A program made the position numbers and the translations under genes. Below, one piece after another: positions 35,673 to 45,360 of a stretch of DNA of 64,000 bases. The notes beneath the pieces are model-generated. The model had not been told where the DNA came from and made no database searches. It saw only the letters and a program-made list of their open reading frames with translations. Within the stretch, counting starts at the first letter, position 1; each line of letters begins with the position of its first letter. The stretch comes from Desulfovibrio litoralis DSM 11393 (GTDB taxonomy: Bacteria; Desulfobacterota; Desulfovibrionia; Desulfovibrionales; Desulfovibrionaceae), in the NCBI RefSeq assembly GCF_900143255.1, contig NZ_FRDI01000015.1:1-64000 (forward strand). Direction: 5' to 3'.

Positions 35673-36410
35673 ATGAAATTGATAATGTTTTTGTCTTGCG
35701 CCTGCCTATTAGCGTTTTATACTACAATTAACGCTAAGGAGACTGAAATGGAAAACCAATGTGTCATTTTAAGAAAAAGGTTTGATCAAAAAAATATTGA
35801 TATGGCTCTCCCTAATATACATCCAAGGATTGAAGTGCCGAAAGATGATTCTATTATGATATCAGTACAAGAAGACGACATTTTGAAAGTGGCATTTTTT
35901 AATGGGGCACCAAGCCGTTTTGATGTGCATAATCCAACACGACGAAATTTTACTGGTATGCCTGCTAGGTTTATATCTTTAGAGAGTGATACAGGTAGAG
36001 TTAACGATGATGGAGTTTCCCGTGGAGTTATGTTCGCTGATGGTACAATACTTAAAGCCTATCTTCCGCCAGATGCTAAACCCATTGGGTCTTCGGAATG
36101 GCCCTATGAAATGCGCTGGCGACGAGTTTATAAAAATTATTATCATGTTACCAGATATCGCGGAGCAGACACTGTAGTCTCAGAGGCTCTTATGACAGAA
36201 GAAAATGGACGTGATTTAACTGAAGCTTTAGGGGAATCTTCAGCCACACACAAAGTTGCAAAAAATTTTGCTGCTGGTTCTGGAGACAGGGTAAATATTT
36301 ATCAAGGTTTTTCAAAAAAAACTCAACATGATTTTTTAACTCTTATCTATGTTTATGAAAAAGACATACCACCAAACTTTCCTAAAGGTTTAGTTCGCTG
36401 GATTCCTTAA
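35673..36410 (+). CDS. Exported hypothetical protein
   Basis: This 245-residue protein has a Sec signal peptide (MKLIMFLSCACLLAFYTTINAKE) and a mature domain of about 220 residues without recognisable motifs. It contains several aromatic and charged segments (EMRWRRVYKNYYHVTRYRG). AAGG occurs about 9 bp before the ATG. It lies 180 bp after the DUF2207 gene and before insertion-sequence debris. A periplasmic location is likely; function unknown. Confidence 0.65.
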   Translation: MKLIMFLSCACLLAFYTTINAKETEMENQCVILRKRFDQKNIDMALPNIHPRIEVPKDDSIMISVQEDDILKVAFFNGAPSRFDVHNPTRRNFTGMPARFISLESDTGRVNDDGVSRGVMFADGTILKAYLPPDAKPIGSSEWPYEMRWRRVYKNYYHVTRYRGADTVVSEALMTEENGRDLTEALGESSATHKVAKNFAAGSGDRVNIYQGFSKKTQHDFLTLIYVYEKDIPPNFPKGLVRWIP

Positions 36411-36622
36411 GAAGCGAGTGTTTCGCTTTTAACATTACACAAAAATATGAGGAAGCTGAACTGGAAGAGCGTTGTAATGCGTTAGCTTCGGCTGATGTAT
36501 TTCCTGAGTGGTGTAAAAACATAACAACTTTTAAACAGACGAATACTCCACAGAAATAAAATTATGTTTGTTATTTATACTATTGGTGTTTATTTGTTAA
36601 ATCTCACAAAATGGAGTCCGGT

Positions 36623-36770
36623 ATGCGTTTACTAGCCAATGAATAATCACAACTAGCTAAATTAAAACGTAAAAATTCAGAACTTAGAATGGAACGTGAC
36701 ATTAAAAAAAACGGCGGTGTTCTTTGCCAAAGAGTCTCGCCATAAGAGTCTTACAGATACGCCACGATAA
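36623..36770 (+). pseudogene. IS3-family OrfA remnant
   Basis: The translation gives SQLAKLKRKNSELRMERDI and, in a shifted frame, KKTAVFFAKESRHKS. Together they match the C-terminal part of IS3-type OrfA transposases (...ELRMERDILKKAAVFFAKE). A stop at 36641-36643 and a frameshift in the A-rich run near 36704 show it is dead. No OrfB follows. Confidence 0.85.
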
Positions 36771-36857
36771 AAAAGTTGATATTTGAGTATTCTCTAAGGC
36801 TAGTTTGCCGTTTTTTAGGTAAACTATATAAAGAAGTTGATTTACAAAAGGATAGTT

Positions 36858-39215
36858 ATGTATTGCTACGCTCGCATCTTTTTTTTATTTGTATTATCAG
36901 TGTTTTTTAACGCAAGTTTGGCTCTTGCTGAACCAGTGGAGATTGAGTTAAAGTCTGTACCTAGTAATTTTGCTGTCTTTGTACCAGATAAAGTCAGCTT
37001 TGTAGTGACCCCTAATATGCAGGAGAAGCTTTTTCCACTAGAAAAAGCTATCAACTACGAACAACTTGGAGCACAGCTCACCCTTGAGCAGAAAAAGTTT
37101 CTTTATGAGCATCGTTTTCTACTGCTTAAAAAACTGCCAGGGCTCTACTACAGCGGTGAGGGCCCGCAATGGGATGAAATGCTAAGTAAATTTGCTAAGA
37201 TTGGTGGCAGCAACCATGTAGAGTCGCGTAGTCCAGAAAACGCTGTTTTTGCTACGCCTGATCCATTCCTGCATGCTTTGCACAAGTATGTCTCAGAGCG
37301 TCTGAAAGATAAAGAGAGAAACGTTCTTGAACCTGCTTTGGTGGTTTATCTTGGGGCGTTGTATAACAATATTCAAAAGTTGCGCTCGCTGGCTCAACCT
37401 ACAGCCGACCCTGCCTGGGAACGTTTACAGGCTCAAATAGTGATACCTCTTGTTTTAATTAAAAATGCTGCTGACCCTGTAAAAAGGGATGAAATTCAAA
37501 GAGATGAAGAGCGTACACTGTTTGATAATGTGGATACAGTGGAAAATGCTCTGAGCATATTTAAAGCATATAGTACGGCATTTAGCCCGGAAATGACAGC
37601 GGCTATAATTGAAGAACTGCAATTGATTTATGGAGCAAGCAGTCAGGAGTTTTCACCTTTGTACACAATGGCATATGGTCAGTCAGACAGGCAAGATGAT
37701 TATACACAGTATGAACCCCGAGGGCATTACCCTGCAAATTCAACAACCCGATCTTACTTTAGAGCGATGATCCGCCTTGGGCAGACAGGCTGGCCACTGG
37801 ATAAAGACAAAGGGCTAACAGATGCCCTAAACTTTGCTTTGGCCATGTCTTACAGTGCACCAGAAAATGGCATTCAATCCAAGATATTGGAAGAATGGCA
37901 GACCATAATGAGTGTCAGTGCTCTTTATGCGGGGTATCCTGATGAGGCTACTTATCCAGAATGGGTGGAATATGTGCAGAAAAATTCAGGACAGCACTCT
38001 TTCACTCCAAACAGTGCGATGGAGCAGCCCCTAATTGAGCAGTTAAAACAAAATCTTGCTGAATTGAAATCAGTAGTCCCTTTTTTTACTACTTTGCAAG
38101 CACCTACTGCTACAAACGTGCTTAGGGTTTTCCCCCAGCGTTTCACTGCTGCTTGGTTGGTGGCGGACCAGTTAACTAAGAAGAATGACGACGATTTACC
38201 ATCTACTTTCTCAGGATTGTGGGTTCCTGCTGCTTTTGGTAATGCGTATGCGGAGTCGCTTTTGTCAGAACAGGCTGCAATCCTTGCTAACCCTAATCCA
38301 ACGGCAACAGCAGAAGGCGGGGCATATCGTCATGTGGAGGCAGGAAGAGTAGAGGGTTCTGTTGAACAGATTACCGCACTGCAAGCACGCTTGACAGAGC
38401 TTAAGTCTACACTACAGACTGTGCCAGAGGAAAGCTGGTTTAGTTCTATTGGTGCGGCTTGGCTATATACGCTACGCACTCTAACCGGCACATACGGTGC
38501 TGGCTATCCTCTGTACATGCAAGACCCTTTGTTTGCCGCCAAAGAGTTGCAAGCATATATGGGGTCATATACAGAACTGAAGCATACTTTGCTCTTGTAT
38601 GAAAAACCTAATTATGCTGAAGCTGGTGAAGGTGCAGAAGGTGAAATTCCGCCCGTGCCTAAGGGATTTGTAGAACCCAACCTAGCATTTTGGCAAGAAC
38701 TACTTAGGGTAACAAACCTGCTTAAAGCTACGGAAGGGTTAGAGAAGACAAATGACAGTGATAATTTCTACCCCTTAAATAGATTCGCAAAACAAATTAA
38801 GCTGTGCATCACATTGTCGGAAAAAGAATTACGCAATGAGACCATTACTGATGAGGAATATGAAGATCTGCGTACGGGTATGAATCTGGACTATATGGCT
38901 GCTCCAGCCAGCGGGGCAATATATACAGATGAAGACCAATTTTTTTCTGGTCTTGTCGTCGACGTACAGACAGATAACTATTTAGAGCGTATTGTTTATG
39001 AGGCTGTGGCGTCGCCTTATTATATTTTGGCATTGGTTGGCAATGAGAACTCTCCTCGATTGGTGGTTGGTGTAGCTTATAACCACCATGAATTTACCAC
39101 TCCATTTGGCCAGAGGTTAACAGATAAAATGTGGAAAAAGCGTGTTTATCACGACAAAGACGCCGACCTGCCTGAGAAAAATTTCTGGTATAAGGCTATT
39201 ACACCCATTGAATAA
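36858..39215 (+). CDS. DUF3160 exported protein
   Basis: This 785-residue protein has a signal peptide (ARIFFLFVLSVFFNASLALAE). The remainder fits the DUF3160 family (FATPDPFLHALHKYVSERL near the N-terminus and SYTELKHTLLLYEKPNYAE plus the C-terminal VGVAYNHHEF). The ATG at 36858 is used because AAGGA lies 5 bp upstream. It is probably periplasmic or surface-associated. It is followed by the MEMO1-CapA fusion and may share its transcript. Biochemical function of the family is not known to me. Confidence 0.85.
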   Translation: MYCYARIFFLFVLSVFFNASLALAEPVEIELKSVPSNFAVFVPDKVSFVVTPNMQEKLFPLEKAINYEQLGAQLTLEQKKFLYEHRFLLLKKLPGLYYSGEGPQWDEMLSKFAKIGGSNHVESRSPENAVFATPDPFLHALHKYVSERLKDKERNVLEPALVVYLGALYNNIQKLRSLAQPTADPAWERLQAQIVIPLVLIKNAADPVKRDEIQRDEERTLFDNVDTVENALSIFKAYSTAFSPEMTAAIIEELQLIYGASSQEFSPLYTMAYGQSDRQDDYTQYEPRGHYPANSTTRSYFRAMIRLGQTGWPLDKDKGLTDALNFALAMSYSAPENGIQSKILEEWQTIMSVSALYAGYPDEATYPEWVEYVQKNSGQHSFTPNSAMEQPLIEQLKQNLAELKSVVPFFTTLQAPTATNVLRVFPQRFTAAWLVADQLTKKNDDDLPSTFSGLWVPAAFGNAYAESLLSEQAAILANPNPTATAEGGAYRHVEAGRVEGSVEQITALQARLTELKSTLQTVPEESWFSSIGAAWLYTLRTLTGTYGAGYPLYMQDPLFAAKELQAYMGSYTELKHTLLLYEKPNYAEAGEGAEGEIPPVPKGFVEPNLAFWQELLRVTNLLKATEGLEKTNDSDNFYPLNRFAKQIKLCITLSEKELRNETITDEEYEDLRTGMNLDYMAAPASGAIYTDEDQFFSGLVVDVQTDNYLERIVYEAVASPYYILALVGNENSPRLVVGVAYNHHEFTTPFGQRLTDKMWKKRVYHDKDADLPEKNFWYKAITPIE

Positions 39216-39331
39216 TATCAATATGTTAAATGCTCAGTTACGTATTGTATCGAACTTGGTAACCAATCACGATTGGCAAATCTTGTTTGATTTTCTGAAA
39301 TTCCTTGTTGCGAGCCTTTGTTTACAACGCC

Positions 39332-39377
39332 TTATTATTTCGACTCCAGACCGTTTTGTTTGGAGTCGAAATAATAA
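39332..39377. other. Perfect 17-bp hairpin between the DUF3160 and MEMO1-CapA genes
   Basis: TTATTATTTCGACTCCA (39332-39348) pairs perfectly with its complement at 39361-39377 around a 12-nt loop. Its position argues that translation of the next gene starts downstream of it. It could be an attenuator or a transcript-stabilising structure. Confidence 0.65.
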
Positions 39378-39393
39378 TTATAAGGCAAAGTGC

Positions 39394-41070
39394 TTGAGTG
39401 GCATAGTAGCGATGCTTTTAGTTTTTTTACTCTGGTGTTTTGGAACTCTACCAGCGTGTGCGGAAGAGCTTTATCCTCCCTTGTACCCACGCTCTGTTCT
39501 CTTTACTCGGGCTATGCAACAAGTTGCGAATATTCCGGCTGTTCAAGAAGAAATTCGAGTATCAGGAATTACCGTGCCTCATCATCTGCTTGCGGCACCG
39601 CTGATTGCTGAAGGTTTTGCCCGTCTGCGTGAACAACACTACGATCGAATTATTATTCTTTCACCCGATCACTATACCTGGGGTAAAACTGTTTTTTCTG
39701 TACCTAAACAGAGTTTTTCCACATGCTTTGGGACAGTGGGTATTGACCAACAAGCAGTTAACACTCTTTTGCAAAACCCTCTTGTCTCCGCTTCTAATTT
39801 GTTTTCTCATGAGCATGGAGTGCAGGCTATTTTGCCTTTTATTGCTACTTATTTCCCAAATGTGCCTGTCGTGCCCGTGGCGTTAGGTGTGCGTTCAAAA
39901 CAGGAGGATTGGGACACGCTTGCCACTGCCCTTGCTCCTTTACTTACACAGCATACGCTGATCATTCAAAGTACAGACTTTTCACATTACCTTCCAAAAG
40001 AGCTGGCTTTTAAAAAAGATCAAGAAACACTGCGTGTACTTTCAGGTTATAACCTAGAAGAAATTAATACCCTTATTCAGCCAGAGCATACAGACTCAAA
40101 AGCTGCTCAGTACTTGCAACTAAAATTACAGAAGGAAGTTTTTAAAGCACATTTACTTGTTGAGGCTAATGCCAACGCCTGTGATTTTTTGCCTGCAGGA
40201 CAAAGTGAACCCGAGAGTACCACCAGTTATATACTTCAACTGTATACGAGCAAGAGCTTACCTACGCGAAATAAGCACATATTTTTTGGGGGAGACTTTT
40301 TTACCGGTCGTTATCTGGTCAAACTACTTGAACAAAAACAGGTACGTACAGCACTGGTGAATAAAGTATTGGAAATAACCCAAGGAGCACCACTAGTAGT
40401 GAATTTCGAAGGTGTTATTCTACCTAAATGTCCAGATTTGGACAGCACCTTAGATGCATCAGGGTTGCGTTTGTGCATGACAAAAGAACCCACCCTTGAA
40501 TTGATGCACAATTTGAACATTGTGGCTGTTAGTCTAGCTAACAACCACAGCCAAGACTTTGGTGCGTCTGCGTATCAAGAAACCAGAGATATTTTAGCAA
40601 AAGCTGGAATAGCCACTATTGGTAGGGGAGAAGTGTGCATTTTGCCAGACATAGCAATCACTGCTTTTACGGATGTGGACAATAAAAATGCACCACGAGC
40701 ACGGATTATAAAGGCTACTGACCTAGAATCCCTGCAAAAACAATCTCAGGAAAAACCTTTGGCTGTGATGTTGCACTATGGAGTGGAATTTTTTCCTGGC
40801 CCGGGCTATCGAGAAAAAAAACTGGCTGAATTGTTTGAACAATATGGAGTAGAAATAATAGTTGGATCACATGCCCACCAATCTGGTGCTTTGCAAAGTT
40901 CCAAGGGGCGAGTGTGGGCGTGGTCTTTGGGGAATTTTCTTTTTGACCAGCACAGCAAAAAGGCTACTTGTACTCTTTTGGAAGTGGTATTTTTTTCGCA
41001 CGGAACCTACTGGTCGAGGCAACACGAATTAGGTAATATGTATAACCAGTTGAAAGAAGGCTACCACTAA
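39394..41070 (+). CDS. MEMO1/AmmeMemoRadiSam-B to CapA-like fusion, exported
   Basis: This is a two-domain protein of about 558 residues. After a signal-like segment (IVAMLLVFLLWCFGTLPACAEE), the first domain matches MEMO1/AmmeMemoRadiSam protein B (SGITVPHHLLAAPLIAEGF, IILSPDHY, FSHEHGVQAILPF, IIQSTDFSHYLP). The second matches CapA/PgsA-type metallophosphatase-fold proteins (IFFGGDFFTGR, VVNFEGVI, VSLANNHSQDFG, VGSHAHQ, WSLGNFLFDQ). A TTG at 39394 with AAGG upstream, or ATG 39412, is preferred. The frame is open back to 39142 but would read through the upstream stop region and the hairpin. This domain order is unusual to my knowledge. Its role in envelope polymer synthesis is inference. Confidence 0.8.
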   Translation: MSGIVAMLLVFLLWCFGTLPACAEELYPPLYPRSVLFTRAMQQVANIPAVQEEIRVSGITVPHHLLAAPLIAEGFARLREQHYDRIIILSPDHYTWGKTVFSVPKQSFSTCFGTVGIDQQAVNTLLQNPLVSASNLFSHEHGVQAILPFIATYFPNVPVVPVALGVRSKQEDWDTLATALAPLLTQHTLIIQSTDFSHYLPKELAFKKDQETLRVLSGYNLEEINTLIQPEHTDSKAAQYLQLKLQKEVFKAHLLVEANANACDFLPAGQSEPESTTSYILQLYTSKSLPTRNKHIFFGGDFFTGRYLVKLLEQKQVRTALVNKVLEITQGAPLVVNFEGVILPKCPDLDSTLDASGLRLCMTKEPTLELMHNLNIVAVSLANNHSQDFGASAYQETRDILAKAGIATIGRGEVCILPDIAITAFTDVDNKNAPRARIIKATDLESLQKQSQEKPLAVMLHYGVEFFPGPGYREKKLAELFEQYGVEIIVGSHAHQSGALQSSKGRVWAWSLGNFLFDQHSKKATCTLLEVVFFSHGTYWSRQHELGNMYNQLKEGYH

Positions 41071-41117
41071 TGCCCATTTAATGCCTTTAAATACAAGAAA
41101 AGGGCTTACGATTTCTC

Positions 41118-41180
41118 GTAAACCGTTGATTTTCTTGGTTGTGGGAGCAGGATTCGAACCCCTGACCTTCGGGTTATGAG
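41118..41180 (-). other. attL: Left attachment remnant: 3' half of tRNA-fMet
   Basis: The minus strand reads CTCATAACCCGAAGGTC..GGTTCGAATCCTGCTCCC.CAACCA, the anticodon-to-CCA half of an initiator-like tRNA-Met. The 5' half is absent. The same half, plus 18 bp beyond the CCA, recurs at 54411-54480. It marks the left end of IME2. Confidence 0.75.
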
Positions 41181-41319
41181 AACTCTAAGTGCTTGATTTT
41201 TAAGATTCCTACCTAACACTACTGAGTATAATAGTCTTTAATTACAATGTATTGCAAAATTGTTAATCGTGTGTATAATCCTTCACAGTTTAACTAAACT
41301 ATATTGTTTTTAAGGTTCA

Positions 41320-41339
41320 GGGTAGGAATAGGGTAGGAA
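41320..41339 (+). repeat. Left arm repeat of IME2
   Basis: The 20-mer gggtaggaatagggtaggaa (two GGGTAGGA units 11 bp apart) lies between the left att remnant and the integrase. An identical 20-mer is at 54362-54381, just inside the right end. They are candidate integrase arm-binding sites. Confidence 0.7.
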
Positions 41340-41394
41340 GAATTTAGCTGTTTTTAGCTGTTTGACTTATTGTGTAACAACACGGAGGGCGAAT

Positions 41395-42543
41395 ATGGCA
41401 ACGAAATACACTCGTGTTAGCCAGAATAAATGGGAAGGCGTTTACTTTTACGAAAGCACTACTAAAAAGCACGATAGCAAGCCAGACATGTGTTATGTGG
41501 TTAGTTTTAAGGTTGGAGACCGCAAAATATGGGAAAAAGTCGGTTGGAAAAGTCAGGGTATTAGCCCACAGGTTGCTCATCAATACAGAATTAAACGCAT
41601 TCAAGAAATCCATCTTGGAACGCCCATCGTTACCGCTTCTCAACGAAAGCTTGATATGCAGAAACGCAATCGTACTATTGGAGAAATTGCAGGTATTTAT
41701 TTTGAATCCAAAGGAAGCGACCTTAAAGGCTTGAAGACAGATAAGAATCGTTATGAAAAGCATGTTGACCCACTTTTTAGCAAAAGTCGAGTTCCAGATC
41801 TCACTCCTATAGACATAGACACGCTCAAGCAAAGTATGGGTGAAAAAGCAGATGGTACTATTTGGAATGCAATAGAAATTTTACGGAGAATTATAAATTT
41901 TGGAGCTAAAAATAATCTTTGTCCTGCTCTACCATTTACTATTGAAATGCCAAAACGAGATAATGAGCGGGTTGAATATCTAAAAGAAGAAGAAATGCAA
42001 CGCTTATATGCTGTCATGAAAAACTGGCCCAACCAAGAAGTTTGTCGCATGCTTAAGCTTGCTTTATTCACTGCCATGCGTAAAGGAGAGATATTTAATT
42101 TAGAAGATAGTGATCTTGATTTTCAATTTGGATTAATACGTTTGAAAAATCCTAAAGGCGGGAAATCAGTATCTATTCCAATGAATCAAATTGCCCGTTC
42201 AATTCTAGAAGAACAGCAAACATACAGAGACCAAAAATATCTAGGTTGTTCTTTTATTTTTCCAGGTAAATATAATACCAAAAGAACTGAGTGTAGTGCT
42301 GTAGATAGGGTGAAAGAAGCGGCAGGGCTACCAAAAGACTTTCGTATGTTTCATGGATTGCGACATCATTATGCTGTTACTCTTGCTAATTCAGGCAAGT
42401 GTACTCTTGATATGATAGGTGACTTACTTACTCATAAAAGCACAGTAATGACTAAACGGTATGGTCAATTTTTGCCTGAAACTATGCAGAAGGCTGGCGA
42501 AATGGCGGCGGAATTACTGGGTATTGAGGGTCGTCATGAGTAA
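41395..42543 (+). CDS. int: Tyrosine integrase of IME2
   Basis: This 382-residue tyrosine recombinase has an arm-binding-type N-terminus (WEGVYFYESTTKKHD), a core-binding domain (TIGEIAGIYFESKGSDLKGL) and a catalytic domain. Visible catalytic residues are Arg in TAMRKGEIFNLEDSDL, His/Arg in HGLRHHYAVTLANSG, and the nucleophilic Tyr in STVMTKRYGQFLPE. The ATG at 41395 is selected because of GGAGG 6 bp upstream. It probably targets tRNA-fMet, given the flanking remnants. It overlaps the next ORF by 8 bp. Confidence 0.92.
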   Translation: MATKYTRVSQNKWEGVYFYESTTKKHDSKPDMCYVVSFKVGDRKIWEKVGWKSQGISPQVAHQYRIKRIQEIHLGTPIVTASQRKLDMQKRNRTIGEIAGIYFESKGSDLKGLKTDKNRYEKHVDPLFSKSRVPDLTPIDIDTLKQSMGEKADGTIWNAIEILRRIINFGAKNNLCPALPFTIEMPKRDNERVEYLKEEEMQRLYAVMKNWPNQEVCRMLKLALFTAMRKGEIFNLEDSDLDFQFGLIRLKNPKGGKSVSIPMNQIARSILEEQQTYRDQKYLGCSFIFPGKYNTKRTECSAVDRVKEAAGLPKDFRMFHGLRHHYAVTLANSGKCTLDMIGDLLTHKSTVMTKRYGQFLPETMQKAGEMAAELLGIEGRHE

Positions 42544-43342
42544 AATTAGCTGTTTAACACTAAAAGAGTACAGTGGTATAGCTTTACAAGCAAAACACCA
42601 TATAAATTTGATTGGCATGGATCCCGCAGCAGCATTTATTAATATTTTAGGTACAATGCTTTTTCCAGATATTAAGCAAAAAAGAATGGCATGGATTATA
42701 AGAATGTTTTTATACACACGTGGACAGAAACATGAAGAGGAGTTTGATACAAGTAATGAGAAAGGTTTATTGGATGCCTCTAAGGAAATTGGCAATGATT
42801 TTGCCGAATTAGCTTTTATGTTTGGTGGCCCTGCAGAAATAAATAAAATTTTATTTAGTACTCAACATAATAATATAGAAATTGAAGGCCAAAATAGAAT
42901 TAGTAATGGTGTAATAATCGGTAAAGTCTTTCTTGAAATGTTAGATAATAAACTGAGCTTACAAGAGGCCACTAATATTATTTTTGAAAATGACAAGCCG
43001 AACTTAACAAAAAGTACAATAGCAAAAGTTTTATGGCCACAATTTATGCCAATAGTCCATTATTGGGCGGCTTTAAATATTTTTTATCAACATAATGGGT
43101 TGAGTTTTGATGATGTTACAATTAAAGATCCTGATGAAATGTTAAGTTGTCTGCGGTTAAAGCTTCTTGGTAAAAAAGATGGAGTTGAAGGTCTTATTAG
43201 ACTTGCAGAATCGTATCAGTTTCGAGGAATTGCAACTGTACCAAGGAGGAAAGGGCATAAACACCCCATTTTAGATATAACAAAAATGTTTTTTATTATT
43301 CACCCTTTTCTTGAAGAATCAAAAATAGCAAGAATCTTTTAA
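42536..43342 (+). CDS. Hypothetical protein of IME2
   Basis: This 268-residue protein is of unknown function. It starts by an overlapping ATG inside the integrase stop region, so it is translationally coupled to int. It is soluble and mixed helical, with no signal peptide and no motif I recognise. A segment SKEIGNDFAELAFMFGGPAEINKILF is the most distinctive. It may be a regulator or cargo of the element. Confidence 0.6.
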   Translation: MSKISCLTLKEYSGIALQAKHHINLIGMDPAAAFINILGTMLFPDIKQKRMAWIIRMFLYTRGQKHEEEFDTSNEKGLLDASKEIGNDFAELAFMFGGPAEINKILFSTQHNNIEIEGQNRISNGVIIGKVFLEMLDNKLSLQEATNIIFENDKPNLTKSTIAKVLWPQFMPIVHYWAALNIFYQHNGLSFDDVTIKDPDEMLSCLRLKLLGKKDGVEGLIRLAESYQFRGIATVPRRKGHKHPILDITKMFFIIHPFLEESKIARIF

Positions 43343-43438
43343 TGACCATAAAACGTTTTTGGGGCGATAAAAAAAATAAGCTGTGTTGTACTCCATAAAA
43401 GCTCAAATAATTGAGTTTAAAAAAATATGGAGGCATAT

Positions 43439-43654
43439 ATGTCAAAAAAGCTTAATACAATAGAAGCTGCTGAATATCTTGGAGTTAAACGTGGAACAAT
43501 GGAGGTATGGCGTTCTTTAGGAAAAGGTCCAAGGTTTTCTAAGCTCGGAACAAGAGTAGTTTATGAAATTCAAGATTTAGATTCTTTTGTATCGGATCGC
43601 AAAGTTGAAACTTGTGATACTTTCAACTTTAAAAAAGGTGGCGTACATGCCTGA
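43439..43654 (+). CDS. Excisionase-type helix-turn-helix protein
   Basis: This 71-residue DNA-binding protein has the winged-helix HTH_17 pattern (LNTIEAAEYLGVKRGTMEVWRSLGKGPRFSKLGTRVVYEIQDLDSFV). The ATG at 43439 with GGAGG 5 bp upstream is preferred. Likely a recombination directionality factor or regulator of IME2. It overlaps the DUF3987 gene by 8 bp. Confidence 0.88.
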   Translation: MSKKLNTIEAAEYLGVKRGTMEVWRSLGKGPRFSKLGTRVVYEIQDLDSFVSDRKVETCDTFNFKKGGVHA

Positions 43655-45137
43655 TGCCCTTTTGAATTTTGTACAGCCTGTTCCTTTTGATGAACATCAA
43701 CCACCAACAATAGATCACAATATCTTACCAGGTATTATTAGTGAATTTGCATCAGCTGTTGCTAAGTCTATTCAAGTGCCGTTTGAGTTGTCCCTTGTCA
43801 ATGCTCTTGGAGCTGTTGCTGCTGTTGCACAAAGAAAGTTCAGGGTTCAAGTCCATGACGGATATTCAGAACCCTTGAATATCTTTGCCTTAGCGATTTT
43901 GCCACCAGGAGAAAGAAAAAGTGCAGTTAAAGATGCTTGTCGTTTCCCTTTACTCCAATGGGAGGTAGAGCAATAAAAAAAGATTAAATTAGAATTAAAA
44001 CATGCTCAAGCGGCAAGGCAAGTACAAGAAGAAGTTCAGCGTTCTTGGTTAGCGTCTGCTAGAAAATGTGATACAGCTCAAAAACGTCAAGAGCTAGCAG
44101 AAAAAATTGCAACACTTAAAGACGAAATAACAGACTTGCCCACGCCCCCTCGCATTCTTGCTGATGATACAACTCCAGAAGCTTTAGCTGCTCTTATGGC
44201 TAATAATGAACAACGTATTGCTATGCTTGAAGCAGAAGGAGGTTTTTTTGATACTTTGGCAGGTAGGTATAGCGGAGGAGTACCAAACCTTGATGCAGTC
44301 TTAAAAGCTTGGAGTGGTGAAGCTTTGAGAATAGACAGACGGCATTCTGAACCAATTCAATTAAATGACCCTGCTTTAACTTTAATTTTATCAGCTCAAC
44401 CAGATGTGCTTGCAGGCATTGCACAAACAAAATCCTTTCGAGGTAGAGGGCTTTTAGGACGTTTATTATTTTTGTTACCAAAAAGTTTAGTTGGAACAAG
44501 AATTATAGAAACATTTCCTATACCTGAATTAGTAAAAAGTGAGTATCATGCGAGATTAAATCATCTTTTAGATTTAAAATGGCAAAAGAACTCACGAGGG
44601 GAATGCATTCCATATATGCTTGCTTTAGAGAGCGAAGCCAAAGCTATATGGCTTAAATTTGCAAGTGAAATAGAGTTTGCTCTTGCAGATGGTTCAAGCA
44701 TGGCAGGCATGAGAGATTGGGGAGGTAAACTTCCTGGGCAAACCTTGCGTCTTGCTGGTCTTTGTCATGTAACTTTGCATGATTGCCCTCAAAACACGCT
44801 TATTGATGTTCAAACTATGCACGCAGTTCTCTCTTTGTCAAAAATATTGATTGAACATGCTAAGGCAGCGTTTTTTTTGATGGGTGCAGATGATGCTATT
44901 GAATGTGCTAGAGCTATTTTAAAATGGATAATGCAAGAACGGCTTGCTCATTTTACTTCTCGTGCTTGTCTGGAAAAAATTAAAGGGCGTTGGCCTAAAA
45001 TGTCTTTAGTTAATCCAGGGTTAACAGTTTTAGAAGAACGTAGTTTTATAGCGGCACAAGAAAGAGAAAGTATTGGAAGAGGACGACCCTCGAAAATATA
45101 TATTGTTAATCCTCTTCTTTTTGGAGTTGAAACATGA
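43647..45137 (+). pseudogene. DUF3987 protein gene interrupted by one in-frame TAA
   Basis: Codons 1-109 (MPDALLNFVQPVPFDEHQPP...; ALGAVAAVAQRKFRVQVHDG; LPPGERKSA) and the ORF resuming after TAA at 43974-43976 lie in the same frame. Together they give one DUF3987-type protein of about 496 residues (GGFFDTLAGRYSGGVPNLDAVLKAW, ILSAQPDVL, GRLLFLLP). DUF3987 proteins are primase/helicase-like replication proteins of mobile elements. A single substitution would restore it. Either the element has lost autonomous replication, or the stop is read through, or it is a sequencing error. The C-terminal part could also be expressed from an internal start near 44136. Confidence 0.8.
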
Positions 45138-45180
45138 TTTTTGTTTGCTCCAAATTAAAGAAATACACCTTAGCACAAAA

Positions 45181-45255
45181 TTCGCAAAATTCGCAAAAAT
45201 AGTTTGAACTAAGTGTGTAAAAATGGATTTGTGCGAATATTGCGAATATTGCGCT
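45181..45255. repeat. Inverted arms with 9-bp-spaced TTCGCA/TGCGAA repeats
   Basis: TTCGCA occurs at 45181 and 45190. The inverse TGCGAA occurs at 45232 and 45241, with a degenerate TGCGCT at 45250. It is placed between the rep-like gene and oriT, as in the other two mob modules, with the same 9-bp phase. Candidate origin or operator. Confidence 0.6.
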
Positions 45256-45360
45256 TAAGCATAAAAAACACTTGTAAGTACCTTTAAGTTTATTTTTATT
45301 TGACTTCGCATTCTCGTTTTAAGGTGTTTTTAGAGCCTCGCATATTAGTCGCAATGGTTA

